This document shows, piece by piece, positions 9,401 through 18,643 of a stretch of 64,000 nucleotides of DNA (the stretch's first letter is position 1; every line of letters starts with the position of its first letter). The notes under the pieces are model-generated. The model was not told the DNA's origin. It worked only from the letters and a program-made list of their open reading frames with translations, and searched no databases. The stretch comes from Candidatus Bodocaedibacter vickermanii (GTDB lineage Bacteria > Pseudomonadota > Alphaproteobacteria > UBA6184): contig NZ_CP054719.1 of the NCBI RefSeq assembly GCF_014896945.1, positions 357,153 through 421,152 of the forward strand, read 5' to 3'. Position numbers and translations under genes: made by a program.

Positions 9401-11133
9401 TTAATTTACCACGGTCTACGTGGGCAGATTACAACACAGAGGATATGTCTGCTGGAGGTATGATTATTGAACGATCCAGTAAAACTGTAACGTTAACATC
9501 CGAAGCCAAAGCTTTATTGGGATTAACAAAAGAATCCGTTCGCCCATCAGAAATCATGCAAGCTATTTTAAAGGCTGATGTTGATTTAATGTGGTTGGGT
9601 GGTATTGGAACGTACATCAAAGCATCTACCGAAACAGATGAAGCCGTGTCAGACCGCGCCAATGATACCCTTCGTGTGAATGGTCAAGATGTTAGAGCCA
9701 AAATTATTGCAGAAGGCGCAAACTTGGGCTGTACTCAACGAGGACGCATTGAATATGCCAGCACTCGTAATGGCCGCATCAATACCGACTTTATAGATAA
9801 CTCTGGAGGGGTTGATTGCTCAGATCATGAAGTCAATATTAAGATCTTGCTGAATCAAATTGTTCACACAGGCAATCTTACATTAGAAGATCGAAACACC
9901 TTATTAAAACAGATGACCGATACAATTGGGCATGCCGTTACATCAGAAAATGTATTACAAAACCTGACGTTGTCTTATGCTGCACATTATTCTGCTTCGT
10001 GCTTAAATGAATATGCGGCTCTTGCTCAATATTTAACTATTCACGCAGGGCTTAATGCTGCCATTGAGTTTTTACCCACGCCTACAGAATTTAATGAACG
10101 ACAAAAATTGCATCAAGGATTATCACGACCTGAGCTATCTGTATTATTGTCGTATACAAAAAACTACTTAAAAACAGAATTATTAAAAACCAGTATTTTA
10201 GATCATGATTATTTTAAATCATTTTTGATGGGGTATTTCCCGTCTGATCTCACGATCTATGCAAATGAAATGGAATCTCACCCATTACGTCGAGAAATTA
10301 TCGCAACAAAACTGGCCAGTGAGATTGTGGATCGTCTAGGAATTCATTTTATTCATCGACTTTCCCATCAGACGGGGAAATCGATTTCGGACATTTTAAA
10401 TGCGTATATGATCATCAAAGATTTCTTTAACCTTGATTCTGTCTGGTCTGATTTTGATACAGCATTACCTCATTTGACCTATGATGATCGTATCGATTTT
10501 ATGCATTCCATCAGTGAAACTGTTTATACTGCATGTACGTGGTTATTAACCTACTTAACATTAAGGTCAGATATCCATGCGGAATCTGCAGGACTCAATA
10601 GCGTCTTTAAAGCTATTGAAAAAACAAACTTATTGCTTTCAGGATCCAATGAATGCATTTTGCCGACCAACAAAGATGTTCACTTAAAAGGGCATATTTA
10701 TACATTGCAAAAGCGTTTGACTGCTTTACAATTAAGCACGCTTGGGTCTAATTTTAATTCTGAGCACTTAGCATTGTTTGAGGAAACTTACAATCAATTG
10801 CAGTCTAAAATCAACTTTGACCTGTTACATCAAATGTTAAAAACCATACCCAACACAAACTTTTGGAGTCAACTGTTCGTACTGGGAACGCAACTGGCTT
10901 TAGAACATTTACATGGTCACTTGACTAATAGAATTAGTATCTCTATATTAGCCAAGCAAAACACCTTAGATAACATAATAAAAACACACGAGGTTAATAT
11001 AGAATGGCTGTCTCATATGATTCAGCAAACGATGATGAATACGGCATACGATCCTGCCGCTGTCACCGTTATACTGCGTCATTTAGAAAGCTTGATTAAC
11101 TCAATCATTAAAGATTTAGAGAACCGCGGATGA
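6442..11133 (+). CDS. gdhB: NAD-specific glutamate dehydrogenase, large (about 180 kDa class)
   Basis: The 1563-aa product is a large-type NAD-dependent glutamate dehydrogenase, converting glutamate to 2-oxoglutarate and ammonium. The catalytic core shows EAIHLRCGKIARGGIRWSDR and the lysine motif VIVPMGSKGGFY near residues 770-810. A Rossmann part follows with GVGDMSGDVFGNG and IIAEGANLG. The long N-terminal ACT-like and C-terminal regions are typical of this class. The start is TTG at 6442, chosen because GGAG lies about 8 bases upstream and no ATG fits. It overlaps dusB by ATGA, so translation may be coupled. For a host-dependent bacterium this enzyme fits use of amino acids as carbon source (inference). 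Confidence 0.95.
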   Translation: MTSITKQSYLQKILKNISFQHKGFRQFAERYLQHLSTSALKRLKPSDIKILLNEGWLFLQSWTHAMPKVSIQNISSLEPSQERGTVIQLLLNNLPFVTDSISTEIRRQGYDVNFMLRGTFNVTRENGVLTDLQTSMNGQSNEMLLHIELRQQLDLASLEHLEKDLLSIALDIQLAIDDFASMTTVLSGVKSNLLAASKHDESAFLEWLSNDHFIFLGVVESTNGTLANPLGILKQADAYAGLLNELKTTASRSATSLWLHKPSFTSKIDRHEPLDIVRITLSNGKEVSFIGILTYAAKSISFDQIPYVSNKLHEIMGHIELQDESLDQKEITTAINHLPLAEVMNLSADDIANICKGILTHQSKYIVLVHHRFDPLLNQVSVLIYMHHEKLNDSTRSVINTVLETELSSSILHNEITYIDNDLVCMYALLKSSVDPKDIIATLPDKIASVTLSWSDRLRSALLDVCGLVEGEILYKNYATIFDVLYKAKYTPEAAAKDVIIIESLCKHDTHINLELYDQVTTENGHQFHLKFYKDATPFALFELFTLLDSLKLKLISEASFQVSTPSADKTYWIHDLIVQSSIPLDFDRISAPFKQLCQKILTDEIANDDLNSLAVTEALTYRQITLLKAFISYLKQIQFPFGGKYNRDILLRNSSLTATVIQVFETKFSPFVKDSERFDRIESLTAHFEHQLNALKSEDEDKLFRHLYNLVTYVLRTNYFVMDASGELKPFISFKIDSKNIIDIPLPAPMVEVFVYSKEFEAIHLRCGKIARGGIRWSDRGEDYRTEVLGLVKAQNTKNAVIVPMGSKGGFYIKKAAATQANAIECYKNMMRGLLDITDNLVNGHVIHPKNVIRYDENDPYLVVAADKGTASFSDIANGISAEYNFWLKDAFASGGSAGYDHKKMAITSRGAWESVKQHFKEALNIDPETHAITAVGVGDMSGDVFGNGLLRSKTIQLKAAFNHQHIFIDPTPDALLSFNERERLFNLPRSTWADYNTEDMSAGGMIIERSSKTVTLTSEAKALLGLTKESVRPSEIMQAILKADVDLMWLGGIGTYIKASTETDEAVSDRANDTLRVNGQDVRAKIIAEGANLGCTQRGRIEYASTRNGRINTDFIDNSGGVDCSDHEVNIKILLNQIVHTGNLTLEDRNTLLKQMTDTIGHAVTSENVLQNLTLSYAAHYSASCLNEYAALAQYLTIHAGLNAAIEFLPTPTEFNERQKLHQGLSRPELSVLLSYTKNYLKTELLKTSILDHDYFKSFLMGYFPSDLTIYANEMESHPLRREIIATKLASEIVDRLGIHFIHRLSHQTGKSISDILNAYMIIKDFFNLDSVWSDFDTALPHLTYDDRIDFMHSISETVYTACTWLLTYLTLRSDIHAESAGLNSVFKAIEKTNLLLSGSNECILPTNKDVHLKGHIYTLQKRLTALQLSTLGSNFNSEHLALFEETYNQLQSKINFDLLHQMLKTIPNTNFWSQLFVLGTQLALEHLHGHLTNRISISILAKQNTLDNIIKTHEVNIEWLSHMIQQTMMNTAYDPAAVTVILRHLESLINSIIKDLENRG

Positions 11134-12134
11134 CCTTAAAAATTAGGGATATTGAACTTCCAAGTAATGTAATTTTGGCACCTATGACAGGTGTGACAGA
11201 TTTACCATTTCGTACATTAGTCAAACGATTGGGTGTGGGCATGGTCGTATCAGAAATGATTGCAAGCCAATCCATGATCCGCCAAACACGCAGATCTATG
11301 CAAATGTGTAAAGGCAGCCCTGAAGAATATCCTATGGCGGTTCAGCTTGCAGGATGCGATCCTAGCGTGATGGCCGAAGCTGCAAAGTTAAATGAAGATT
11401 TAGGCGCTCAAATCATCGATATTAACATGGGATGCCCTGTGAAAAAAATCGCTGAAAAAAGCTTTGCTGGATCTGCGTTAATGAAAGATGAAATTCATGC
11501 CGCACGAATTATTGAAGCCACTGTTAAAGCTGTAAAAATTCCTGTAACATTAAAGATGCGAACAGGCTGGGATGATACAAATCGCAATGCACCACGGTTG
11601 GCAAAAATCGCAGAAGACCTGGGGATTCAAATGATTACGGTTCATGGGCGCACTCGCATGCAAATGTACACGGGTAAATCCGATTGGGCATTCATTCAAA
11701 GTGTCAAGTCTCAAGTCCGTGTGCCCGTTATTGGTAATGGCGATATTGTCACAGAAGAAGATGCAAAAACTTTACTAGACGTTGCAGGGGTAGATGGTGT
11801 TATGATTGGTAGAGGAACCTATGGACGACCCTGGTTTCCAAATCAAGTACAGTATTTTCTAAAAACGGGACAAAAGCTGAAAGACCCCACGCTATCTGAA
11901 AAATATGACATTATTAAGGGTCACTTAAACCACATGATGGAACATCTGGGCGAACATACGGGTATGATGATGGCAAAAAAACACATTGGTTGGTACAGCA
12001 AGGGATTATCTGATTCTGCAAGCTTTCGCTTATCTGCCATGCAATCTACGCAGTATTCGGAATTAACGGAATTATTAGACTCTTTTTTCTCTAAACAAAT
12101 TGAATTATCTCAGCAGGATTTACACACACTATGA
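11130..12134 (+). CDS. dusB: tRNA-dihydrouridine synthase DusB (NifR3)
   Basis: This FMN enzyme reduces uridines in the D-loop of tRNA. The 334-aa protein starts with the Dus signature VILAPMTGVTDLPFRTL and has DINMGCPVKKIAEK (catalytic Cys near residue 102), GSALM and the phosphate-binding VDGVMIGRGTYGRPW. It overlaps gdhB by 4 bases upstream and the Fis-like gene by 4 bases downstream. In many alphaproteobacteria dusB (nifR3) heads a nifR3-ntrB-ntrC-ntrY-ntrX cluster. Here ntrB and most of ntrC are gone. Confidence 0.96.
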   Translation: MTLKIRDIELPSNVILAPMTGVTDLPFRTLVKRLGVGMVVSEMIASQSMIRQTRRSMQMCKGSPEEYPMAVQLAGCDPSVMAEAAKLNEDLGAQIIDINMGCPVKKIAEKSFAGSALMKDEIHAARIIEATVKAVKIPVTLKMRTGWDDTNRNAPRLAKIAEDLGIQMITVHGRTRMQMYTGKSDWAFIQSVKSQVRVPVIGNGDIVTEEDAKTLLDVAGVDGVMIGRGTYGRPWFPNQVQYFLKTGQKLKDPTLSEKYDIIKGHLNHMMEHLGEHTGMMMAKKHIGWYSKGLSDSASFRLSAMQSTQYSELTELLDSFFSKQIELSQQDLHTL

Positions 12135-12394
12135 CAGCAAAACCGTCAGAAACATTAAGCTTATCAACCTTAGTATCTCAGCGTTTAGAGGCATTCTTTG
12201 AGTCACAACTCCATTCTTTACCTGTAAATTTGTATGATGTTATCATCGAACAAGTAGAACATCCGTTGATTGTTCAAACGCTAAAAATCACCCAAGGCAA
12301 CCAAATCAAGGCTGCTGAAATATTAGGCATCAATCGAAATACGATCCGTAAAAAAATAAAGCTTTTCAATATTGATCCGTCCATTTATAAATAG
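12131..12394 (+). CDS. Standalone NtrC-type C-terminal DNA-binding domain (Fis-like)
   Basis: The 87-aa protein consists of little more than the Fis/NtrC helix-turn-helix. VEHPLIVQTLKITQGNQIKA followed by AEILGINRNTIRKKIKLF (about residues 43-80) closely follows the C-terminal end of alphaproteobacterial NtrC. No receiver or AAA+ domain is present. It begins inside the dusB stop (ATGA overlap) and ends 3 bases before ntrY, which is exactly where ntrB-ntrC normally sit. The most economical reading is that ntrB and the first two domains of ntrC were deleted, leaving a small nucleoid-type DNA-binding protein. It should dimerise and bend DNA as Fis does. This function is inference. Confidence 0.85.
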   Translation: MTAKPSETLSLSTLVSQRLEAFFESQLHSLPVNLYDVIIEQVEHPLIVQTLKITQGNQIKAAEILGINRNTIRKKIKLFNIDPSIYK

Positions 12395-12397
12395 ATA

Positions 12398-14599
12398 ATG
12401 GTCTTTCATTTTTTAAATAATCGAAATTTTCAACGTCTAGAGCTTTGGCTTCATCGAGCTGCCGTTTCAAAAAAGCTCTTTTACTTTCTTGTTCTTGCCG
12501 CCTTAGGTTCAGGCTTTGCGACGTACATCACCTTTATTAGGGGTGGAAATTCCGATTTAATGTTAAATTTAATTATCTTAAACGTTATTGTTTTAATTTT
12601 ATTAGTATTACTGATTGCCACACGATTAATTAAACTGTTTGTTAGCCGCCGTCATGGTGCCGCAGGTGCAAAGTTTCACGTCCGGCTGGTCATGGTGTTT
12701 AGCTTTCTATCAGTTACGCCAACGCTTGTCATTTATTTCATGTCGTCTGCTTTATTTGAACGTGGCGTGCAAGCACTTGTTGGGCACTTTACGCATGATG
12801 TGCTTCAAGAATCTGTGGAGTTTTCTAATAACATTCGTGAAAATTTAAAGCTGAATATGGAAACCCTTGCAAAGCATATTTCGCAAGATATTAATCATAC
12901 GTACACCGATACATTTGACCTTACCCCACAAACAAAAACAACTTTAGAAAAGATTTATGCGCAATATGGTTTGAAAGATTTATTTATTTTAGACAAACAC
13001 CAAACCATTTTATTTCAAGCTTCTGAAACACCGTTTAAAGAAATAAACTCTCATGACGACACAATATGGGATAATTTAAAGGCAGGTCTTTTTGTGGTTT
13101 ACTTCTCCACAGACAGCTCTTCAATTATTGCGGGATACCCACTAGATTTAAAGCAAGACTTATTCCTATTTATTTCTCAATCGATTGATTCATTTCTTCC
13201 AAAACATTTTCAAGAAATTGCGTTGTTTAAACAAAAATATCAAGACATTGAACAAAACAGGTGGCAGATACGTTTTATATTTATGGCCATTTATGGTTTG
13301 TTTGCTTTTTTAAGTCTATTGATTGCTATTGGTATTGGCATTCTATTAGCTGATCATATTTCGTCTCCTATCGCACAATTGATCGCAGCAGCAGACAAAA
13401 TTCGTCAAGGCAACTTAGAGACCAGGGTAAGAATCAAACCCAACATTATTGAGTTTTTAGGGCTCGCAAAAGCCTTTAATTTGATGGTCACTGCATTGCA
13501 AAAACAAAAGGATCAGCTGGAAACAGCCAACATCAATATTGAACGCCGTAATAACTTTATTGAAACCACCCTGAAGGGCTTAACATCAGGAGTCATTGGG
13601 TTAGATGAAACAAATCACATTCAAGTGGTCAACGATGCCGCATCTAATATTTTATGCTTATCAAAAGACTTACCCGAACAAAAATTACACATTGCTGACG
13701 TGTTACCCGAATTGCAAGATTTGCTGTATGAACAATCCATGCTTCAATTAACCGATGAGGCGTTATCAAAACAATCTCAGAAATTGGTTGTCATAGAGCG
13801 TGATGGACGTTTGTGTTATCTAAGTGTCCAAATCTCTCACACCAAAGCATCCAGTGATATTCGAAAAGTCTTGACTATCGATGATATTACGGCACTGCAT
13901 ATGGCACAGAAAAAAGCAGCCTGGGGTGATGTCGCCAGACGCGTTGCCCATGAAATCAAAAACCCACTCACCCCCATTCAGTTATCAGCAGAACGATTGA
14001 AACGCAAATTAGTGAATCAGTTACCCCCTGCCGAAAAGGAACTGTTTACAACAAACATTGAAACGATCATTCGTCAAGTTGAAGAAATCGAACGCATCGT
14101 AAAAGAATTCTCTCAATTTTCCAGAATGCCGCAATTGACATTACATGAACAGGATGTTGTTCAAGTAGTAAAGCAATGTGTTGCCCTTCAAAAAACGGCG
14201 TATGATTCAATCCAATTTAAAGAAACTTATGCCACTGAACATCTTGTCATATTCTGTGATGCTCAATTATTAGGACAAGCCATTTCCAATATTCTAAAGA
14301 ATTCGATTGAAGCCTTATTGGAAATAACCTACCAACCAAAGTTGAAACCAAAAATTCTTATTCTGTTGACGCTGGATAACAAAACTGTCACTATTAAAAT
14401 ATCAGATAATGGTAAAGGCTTTCCAACCAATATGATCGACACGTTTTTAGAACCTTACGTCACGACAAAACAAAAAGGAACGGGCTTAGGTCTTGCGATT
14501 ACAAAAAAAATTATTGATGATCACAACGGAACAATAGAGTTAAAAAGTTTGGATCATCAAGGAGCCGAAGTTACCATTAATCTTCCATTACATCCATAA
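12398..14599 (+). CDS. ntrY: Sensor histidine kinase NtrY
   Basis: The 733-aa membrane kinase has the NtrY layout: three N-terminal membrane helices (within residues 25-120), a periplasmic sensor region, a fourth helix near 288-312, a HAMP linker, a PAS-like domain (about 385-495), HisKA with the phospho-accepting His in VAHEIKNPLTPIQLSAERL near residue 518, and an HATPase_c domain with NILKNSIEAL, SDNGKGFP and KGTGLGLAI. It should phosphorylate NtrX, encoded 17 bases downstream. In alphaproteobacteria NtrYX responds to nitrogen or redox state, but the signal here is unknown. Confidence 0.95.
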   Translation: MVFHFLNNRNFQRLELWLHRAAVSKKLFYFLVLAALGSGFATYITFIRGGNSDLMLNLIILNVIVLILLVLLIATRLIKLFVSRRHGAAGAKFHVRLVMVFSFLSVTPTLVIYFMSSALFERGVQALVGHFTHDVLQESVEFSNNIRENLKLNMETLAKHISQDINHTYTDTFDLTPQTKTTLEKIYAQYGLKDLFILDKHQTILFQASETPFKEINSHDDTIWDNLKAGLFVVYFSTDSSSIIAGYPLDLKQDLFLFISQSIDSFLPKHFQEIALFKQKYQDIEQNRWQIRFIFMAIYGLFAFLSLLIAIGIGILLADHISSPIAQLIAAADKIRQGNLETRVRIKPNIIEFLGLAKAFNLMVTALQKQKDQLETANINIERRNNFIETTLKGLTSGVIGLDETNHIQVVNDAASNILCLSKDLPEQKLHIADVLPELQDLLYEQSMLQLTDEALSKQSQKLVVIERDGRLCYLSVQISHTKASSDIRKVLTIDDITALHMAQKKAAWGDVARRVAHEIKNPLTPIQLSAERLKRKLVNQLPPAEKELFTTNIETIIRQVEEIERIVKEFSQFSRMPQLTLHEQDVVQVVKQCVALQKTAYDSIQFKETYATEHLVIFCDAQLLGQAISNILKNSIEALLEITYQPKLKPKILILLTLDNKTVTIKISDNGKGFPTNMIDTFLEPYVTTKQKGTGLGLAITKKIIDDHNGTIELKSLDHQGAEVTINLPLHP

Positions 14600-14616
14600 T
14601 CTTACGGGACTTAATT

Positions 14617-16017
14617 ATGAAGCAAGATATCTTAATTGTTGATGATGAAGCAGATATTCGACGTCTAGTCGCTGACATTTTAACTGACGAAGGCTATTCA
14701 GTAAATCAAGCCGCGACTGGGGAGCAAACTATTGAGATTATTCATTCAACCTGCCCCCCACATTTGGTTTTATTAGATGTGTGGCTAAACGATCAGAAAT
14801 ATGATGGTTTACAACTGTTAGACATTATATTAAAACGTTTCCCTGACATTCCCGTTATTATGATCAGTGGTCACAGCACTATTGAAACCGCAGTCTCTGC
14901 CCTGAATAGAGGTGCCGTAGATTTCTTAGAAAAACCATTTAAGACCGACCGTTTGTTACTGTCTGTCACCCGAAACTTAGAAAACTATCGACTTAAGCGT
15001 GAAAATGCTGCCCTAAAAGAACGGTTAATCAATCATGATGAAATTTTTGGTGAATCTCAAATTTCACAACGCTTAAAATTATTGGTTTCAAAAGTAGCCC
15101 CCACCAACAGCCGTGTGCTGATTTCAGGCGGATACGGTGTGGGGAAAGAGGTCGTTGCACGATCCCTTCACAAACAATCCAGACGCACATCAGGTGCGTT
15201 TGTTTCATATAACTGCGCGTTGAAACGCAAAGAAGATATTGAATGCGATTTATTTGGCAATGAAGATGGCGACACCAGGCATCAAGGATTATTAGAAAAA
15301 GCCAATAAAGGTACGTTATTTCTTGATGAAATTTCAGCGATGCCTTTAGCTGTGCAAAAACGTTTAGCAAATGTCTTGCAAGAACAAAAGTTTTCTCCGC
15401 TTAATTCAACGCGAAAAATTAATTTTGATGCCAGAATTTTATCAGCATCGGCTTTTGATTTAAAACGATTAATCGACCATGGAAAATTTTTAGAAGATTT
15501 ATTTATTCGCATTAATTTAATTTCTATCCGCGTTCCTTTTCTAAGAGAACGTCGCGAAGAAATTATACCAATGTTTGATTATTTCATGCGAGATGTGTGT
15601 CAAATTTATGGAAAATCTCCCAAAAAACTATCTGCAGAAGCAATTGCCGCATTAGAAAGCTATCACTGGCCTGGGAACATTCGACAGCTTAAAAACTTGG
15701 TAGAATGGTTAGTCATTATGGAACGTCATAATATTGTTGAATCTTCCTCGCATATTAGTTTAAAAGATCTGCCTCCTGAAATATCGGGTGCATCTCCGAT
15801 CCAAGTGAATTGGATGAAGGGATTAGATGTGATGTCACTGCCCTTACGTGAAGCACGTGAGCTCTTTGAACGTCATTATCTAACCTCACAAATTGGTCGT
15901 TTCTCGGGAAACATTTCTCAAACGGCCAACTTTGTAGGAATGGAACGTTCAGCATTGCATCGCAAGCTAAAAAGCCTACAATTGAATGATGACTCAAAGA
16001 ATACTGAAACACTCTGA
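14617..16017 (+). CDS. ntrX: Response regulator NtrX
   Basis: The 466-aa regulator has three domains: a receiver (ILIVDDEADIRRLVADIL; phosphorylation Asp in LVLLDVWL near residue 53), an AAA+ domain (about 140-370) and a C-terminal Fis-type helix-turn-helix (NISQTANFVGMERSALHRKL). The AAA+ part is unusual. Walker A reads SGGYGVGKEVVA rather than GESGTGKE. The sigma54-contacting GAFTGA loop is missing, with DTRHQGLLEKANKG where it should stand. Walker B (GTLFLDEI) is kept. It therefore probably acts without sigma54, as reported for other NtrX proteins lacking this loop. The stop overlaps the trkA start by one base. Confidence 0.94.
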   Translation: MKQDILIVDDEADIRRLVADILTDEGYSVNQAATGEQTIEIIHSTCPPHLVLLDVWLNDQKYDGLQLLDIILKRFPDIPVIMISGHSTIETAVSALNRGAVDFLEKPFKTDRLLLSVTRNLENYRLKRENAALKERLINHDEIFGESQISQRLKLLVSKVAPTNSRVLISGGYGVGKEVVARSLHKQSRRTSGAFVSYNCALKRKEDIECDLFGNEDGDTRHQGLLEKANKGTLFLDEISAMPLAVQKRLANVLQEQKFSPLNSTRKINFDARILSASAFDLKRLIDHGKFLEDLFIRINLISIRVPFLRERREEIIPMFDYFMRDVCQIYGKSPKKLSAEAIAALESYHWPGNIRQLKNLVEWLVIMERHNIVESSSHISLKDLPPEISGASPIQVNWMKGLDVMSLPLREARELFERHYLTSQIGRFSGNISQTANFVGMERSALHRKLKSLQLNDDSKNTETL

Positions 16018-17393
16018 TGAAAGTTATTGTATGTGGCGCGGGTCAAGTTGGAACAAGTGTTGCTCGCTATTTAAGCGAAGAAAACATTTCTGTATCGATT
16101 ATTGATCCGTCCATCGAAGTTCTGCAAGAACTTAATAATATTGATATCTTAACGGTTCAAGGCTCCGCCACTTATATAAAAATATTAGAGGCATCAGGCA
16201 TCGCAGAAGCAGATGCCATTCTTGCGGTGACACGCTCAGATGAAGTTAACATGTTAATTTGTCAGATTGCTGCATCGTTATATAATACCCCGCTAAAAAT
16301 TGCCCGCATCCGAAATCAAGAATACCTATCATCCAAATGGTCATCCCTTTATAACCGTGACAATATCCCCGTCGACGTCATTATTTCTCCAGAACGTGAA
16401 GTTGCCAGTTATATCGCTGAAAACCTATCATATACGGGTGGGTTTGATATGTTTTCTTTGTTTGATGGGGTTGCTCAATCGATTGCAACCTTATGTACAG
16501 CAGATTCAGATTTAAATGGACAGCCTATAAAAGTGCTCCACTTATTGCATTCTAATATCCCCATCAAAATAATGGCAATTGGTCGGGACAGGCGGACTCT
16601 TGTTCCCAACGAAGAAACCATTTTGCAACCAAATGATGTGGTTCACTTTATTGTGAAAAAAAACCAATTGCATGATGCGTTAGCGTTGTTTGGACATGAA
16701 CACACAGAACTATCCAGGTTATTAATTGTGGGGGGTGGTGCTGTTGGGTTTTCCTTAGCAAAACATTTAGAACATGAAAATTCAGATTTAATTGTAAAAC
16801 TTTTAGAATCTAATAAATCACGGGCTGAAACGATTGCTCCAAGGCTTAGAAAAGCCATCGTCTTGCACGGGAAAGGTTTAGATAAAGAATTATTATTAGA
16901 AGCCAATATCCAAGCCACTGACACAGTTGTAAGCGTTACAAATGATGAAAATGTTAATGTGCTTATGTCACTTTTTGCTAAAGAATTTTCTGTTAAACGA
17001 ACTCTAGCATTAGTGAACAGCGATATGTACATTCCGCTGTCTTCAGCCTTAAAAATTAATGCTCTGATTCACCCACATAAAATTACAATTCTAAGTATCT
17101 TAAAACACATTCGCAGCCGCAGAGACCTAAAGACAATTCACACCCTGCCCGACCATTCGTGGGAATTAATGGAAATTCAAGTTCAAGAAGATGTCGAAGC
17201 CACAGGTCTAACTGCAGAAGAAGTGTATAAAAAGACCTATGGTCATGTGGTTGCTATTTTGCGCGACGACGGCGTAGTGTTTGCAGATAAATCGATTCAG
17301 TTACACAAAGGCGATAGCGTTGCAGTACTTATAAAACCTCAACACCGCAGAAAACTTGAAAATCTGTTTGCGTCAACCCATCAGTTTTTCTAA
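16017..17393 (+). CDS. trkA: Trk potassium uptake regulatory protein TrkA
   Basis: This is the cytoplasmic NAD(H)-binding subunit that gates a TrkH/TrkG potassium channel. The 458-aa protein contains two RCK units. Each has a Rossmann motif (VIVCGAGQVGTSVARYLSEE at the start and LLIVGGGAVGFSLAKHLEHE near residue 235), followed by a TrkA_C domain. It is directly downstream of ntrX (one-base overlap), the usual alphaproteobacterial order ntrYX-trkA. No TrkH gene is in the window. Confidence 0.95.
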   Translation: MKVIVCGAGQVGTSVARYLSEENISVSIIDPSIEVLQELNNIDILTVQGSATYIKILEASGIAEADAILAVTRSDEVNMLICQIAASLYNTPLKIARIRNQEYLSSKWSSLYNRDNIPVDVIISPEREVASYIAENLSYTGGFDMFSLFDGVAQSIATLCTADSDLNGQPIKVLHLLHSNIPIKIMAIGRDRRTLVPNEETILQPNDVVHFIVKKNQLHDALALFGHEHTELSRLLIVGGGAVGFSLAKHLEHENSDLIVKLLESNKSRAETIAPRLRKAIVLHGKGLDKELLLEANIQATDTVVSVTNDENVNVLMSLFAKEFSVKRTLALVNSDMYIPLSSALKINALIHPHKITILSILKHIRSRRDLKTIHTLPDHSWELMEIQVQEDVEATGLTAEEVYKKTYGHVVAILRDDGVVFADKSIQLHKGDSVAVLIKPQHRRKLENLFASTHQFF

Positions 17394-17404
17394 AAGAATA
17401 TCCA

Positions 17405-17481
17405 TGGTGCACCCGGCGGGATTCGAACCCACGACCTTTACCTCCGGAGGGTAACGCTCTATCCAGCTGAGCTACGGGTGC
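17405..17481 (-). tRNA. tRNA-Arg (CCG)
   Basis: On the minus strand the sequence folds as a cloverleaf: acceptor GCACCCG/CGGGTGC, D-arm GCTC/GAGC, anticodon stem TTACC/GGTAA with loop CTCCGGA (anticodon CCG), and T-arm GTGGG/CCCGC with a TTCGAAT loop. CCA is encoded. It is convergent with trkA. Confidence 0.95.
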
Positions 17482-17640
17482 ATTGACTGCACCACCATAA
17501 TCAATCTATCGTTTAATGTCAATGTGTTGCATGAAAAAGTACAGGATTTACTTACTTGTTGGCAAATATGCGTTTAAGACAGGCATCTGATGTGCTATGT
17601 TTATTTTACCCATAAATACTTTTGAAAGACCCCATTAAAA

Positions 17641-18588
17641 ATGATCGCATTCTTAAAAGCCACAATCTCAAACCCTGATTGGGCGTTAGTAATTGTAACT
17701 ATCATTGAAATATTTATTTCTGCTTTTGTGCTTTATTGTGTAACCGTTATTATCCCAGACAGAAAAGAGAAAAAAGATCAAAAAGCTAAGCTTTTAGCAG
17801 GGCTTTCAGCTCTAGAAAAATCTAGACGCACATTGCTAATGTTTAAAAATCAATATATATTGCAGCGCGCAAAAAATGCTACTCGACTAGCACATTACAT
17901 CAATAACTTTGCTTACATTGAACTACATATTAAAAAAAACGAAGAATACTTAAAGTTTCTTCACCCAGTACCACGGCCAAGCTTAGCAACCAGAATTAAC
18001 GATGATCCTCTTCTTTCTACGCATGATGATAAAGTAGATATCACAATCATTAATTCTGGTATGAATAAACTTTACGATTTATCTGAAAAGCAAATTCAAC
18101 AATTATATCAGTCGATATTTGACAATCCTGAATTGTTTAGTGAATCACCTAATACTTCATATTCAGAAAAAACACTACTAACCAAAGAGCTTCCTGAAAA
18201 GCTATATTTTATTGCAATTTACAATCCTGGCATATTAATTGGTATTGATCAGACAACCGAAGAATTAAACCAGTTAAATTTTATGATTATTCAGTGGAAT
18301 GACCTCGTTAAAAGACATCAAACTATCAAAAATCCAACCATGCAAGAAATGACCACACATGTTAGCTATTTTTTGAATTTTTCTTCTGGATTCTATAAAA
18401 TCGGAGTTGATGGCACTTTAATGGCAATTAAGATATCGATGGATCATCTAAAAGAGTATGCTAGTGCGAATTACAAGGATCATAAAAGCTTTGAAATCTA
18501 TGGTAAATCATTTCAAGAGGATTTAATGCCAGCTCTAGATGAAGCTTCCAAACGAATAAAAGAGAATTTGGATTCAATGAAAATATAG
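17641..18588 (+). CDS. Hypothetical protein with one N-terminal membrane helix
   Basis: The 315-aa protein has a hydrophobic segment at about residues 14-40 (WALVIVTIIEIFISAFVLYC), followed by a basic stretch RKEKKDQKAK. The rest is a charged, helix-rich cytoplasmic domain with no motif I recognise. Base composition is more AT-rich than the neighbouring housekeeping genes. It lies alone between tRNA-Arg and addB with 55 bases to addB, so co-transcription with addB is possible but unproven. Possible role as a membrane-anchored scaffold is speculation. Confidence 0.65.
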   Translation: MIAFLKATISNPDWALVIVTIIEIFISAFVLYCVTVIIPDRKEKKDQKAKLLAGLSALEKSRRTLLMFKNQYILQRAKNATRLAHYINNFAYIELHIKKNEEYLKFLHPVPRPSLATRINDDPLLSTHDDKVDITIINSGMNKLYDLSEKQIQQLYQSIFDNPELFSESPNTSYSEKTLLTKELPEKLYFIAIYNPGILIGIDQTTEELNQLNFMIIQWNDLVKRHQTIKNPTMQEMTTHVSYFLNFSSGFYKIGVDGTLMAIKISMDHLKEYASANYKDHKSFEIYGKSFQEDLMPALDEASKRIKENLDSMKI

Positions 18589-18643
18589 CCAAATGTACTC
18601 AAATAGATTATTTTAACGTTATCCAATTAAAGCACACAGTATC

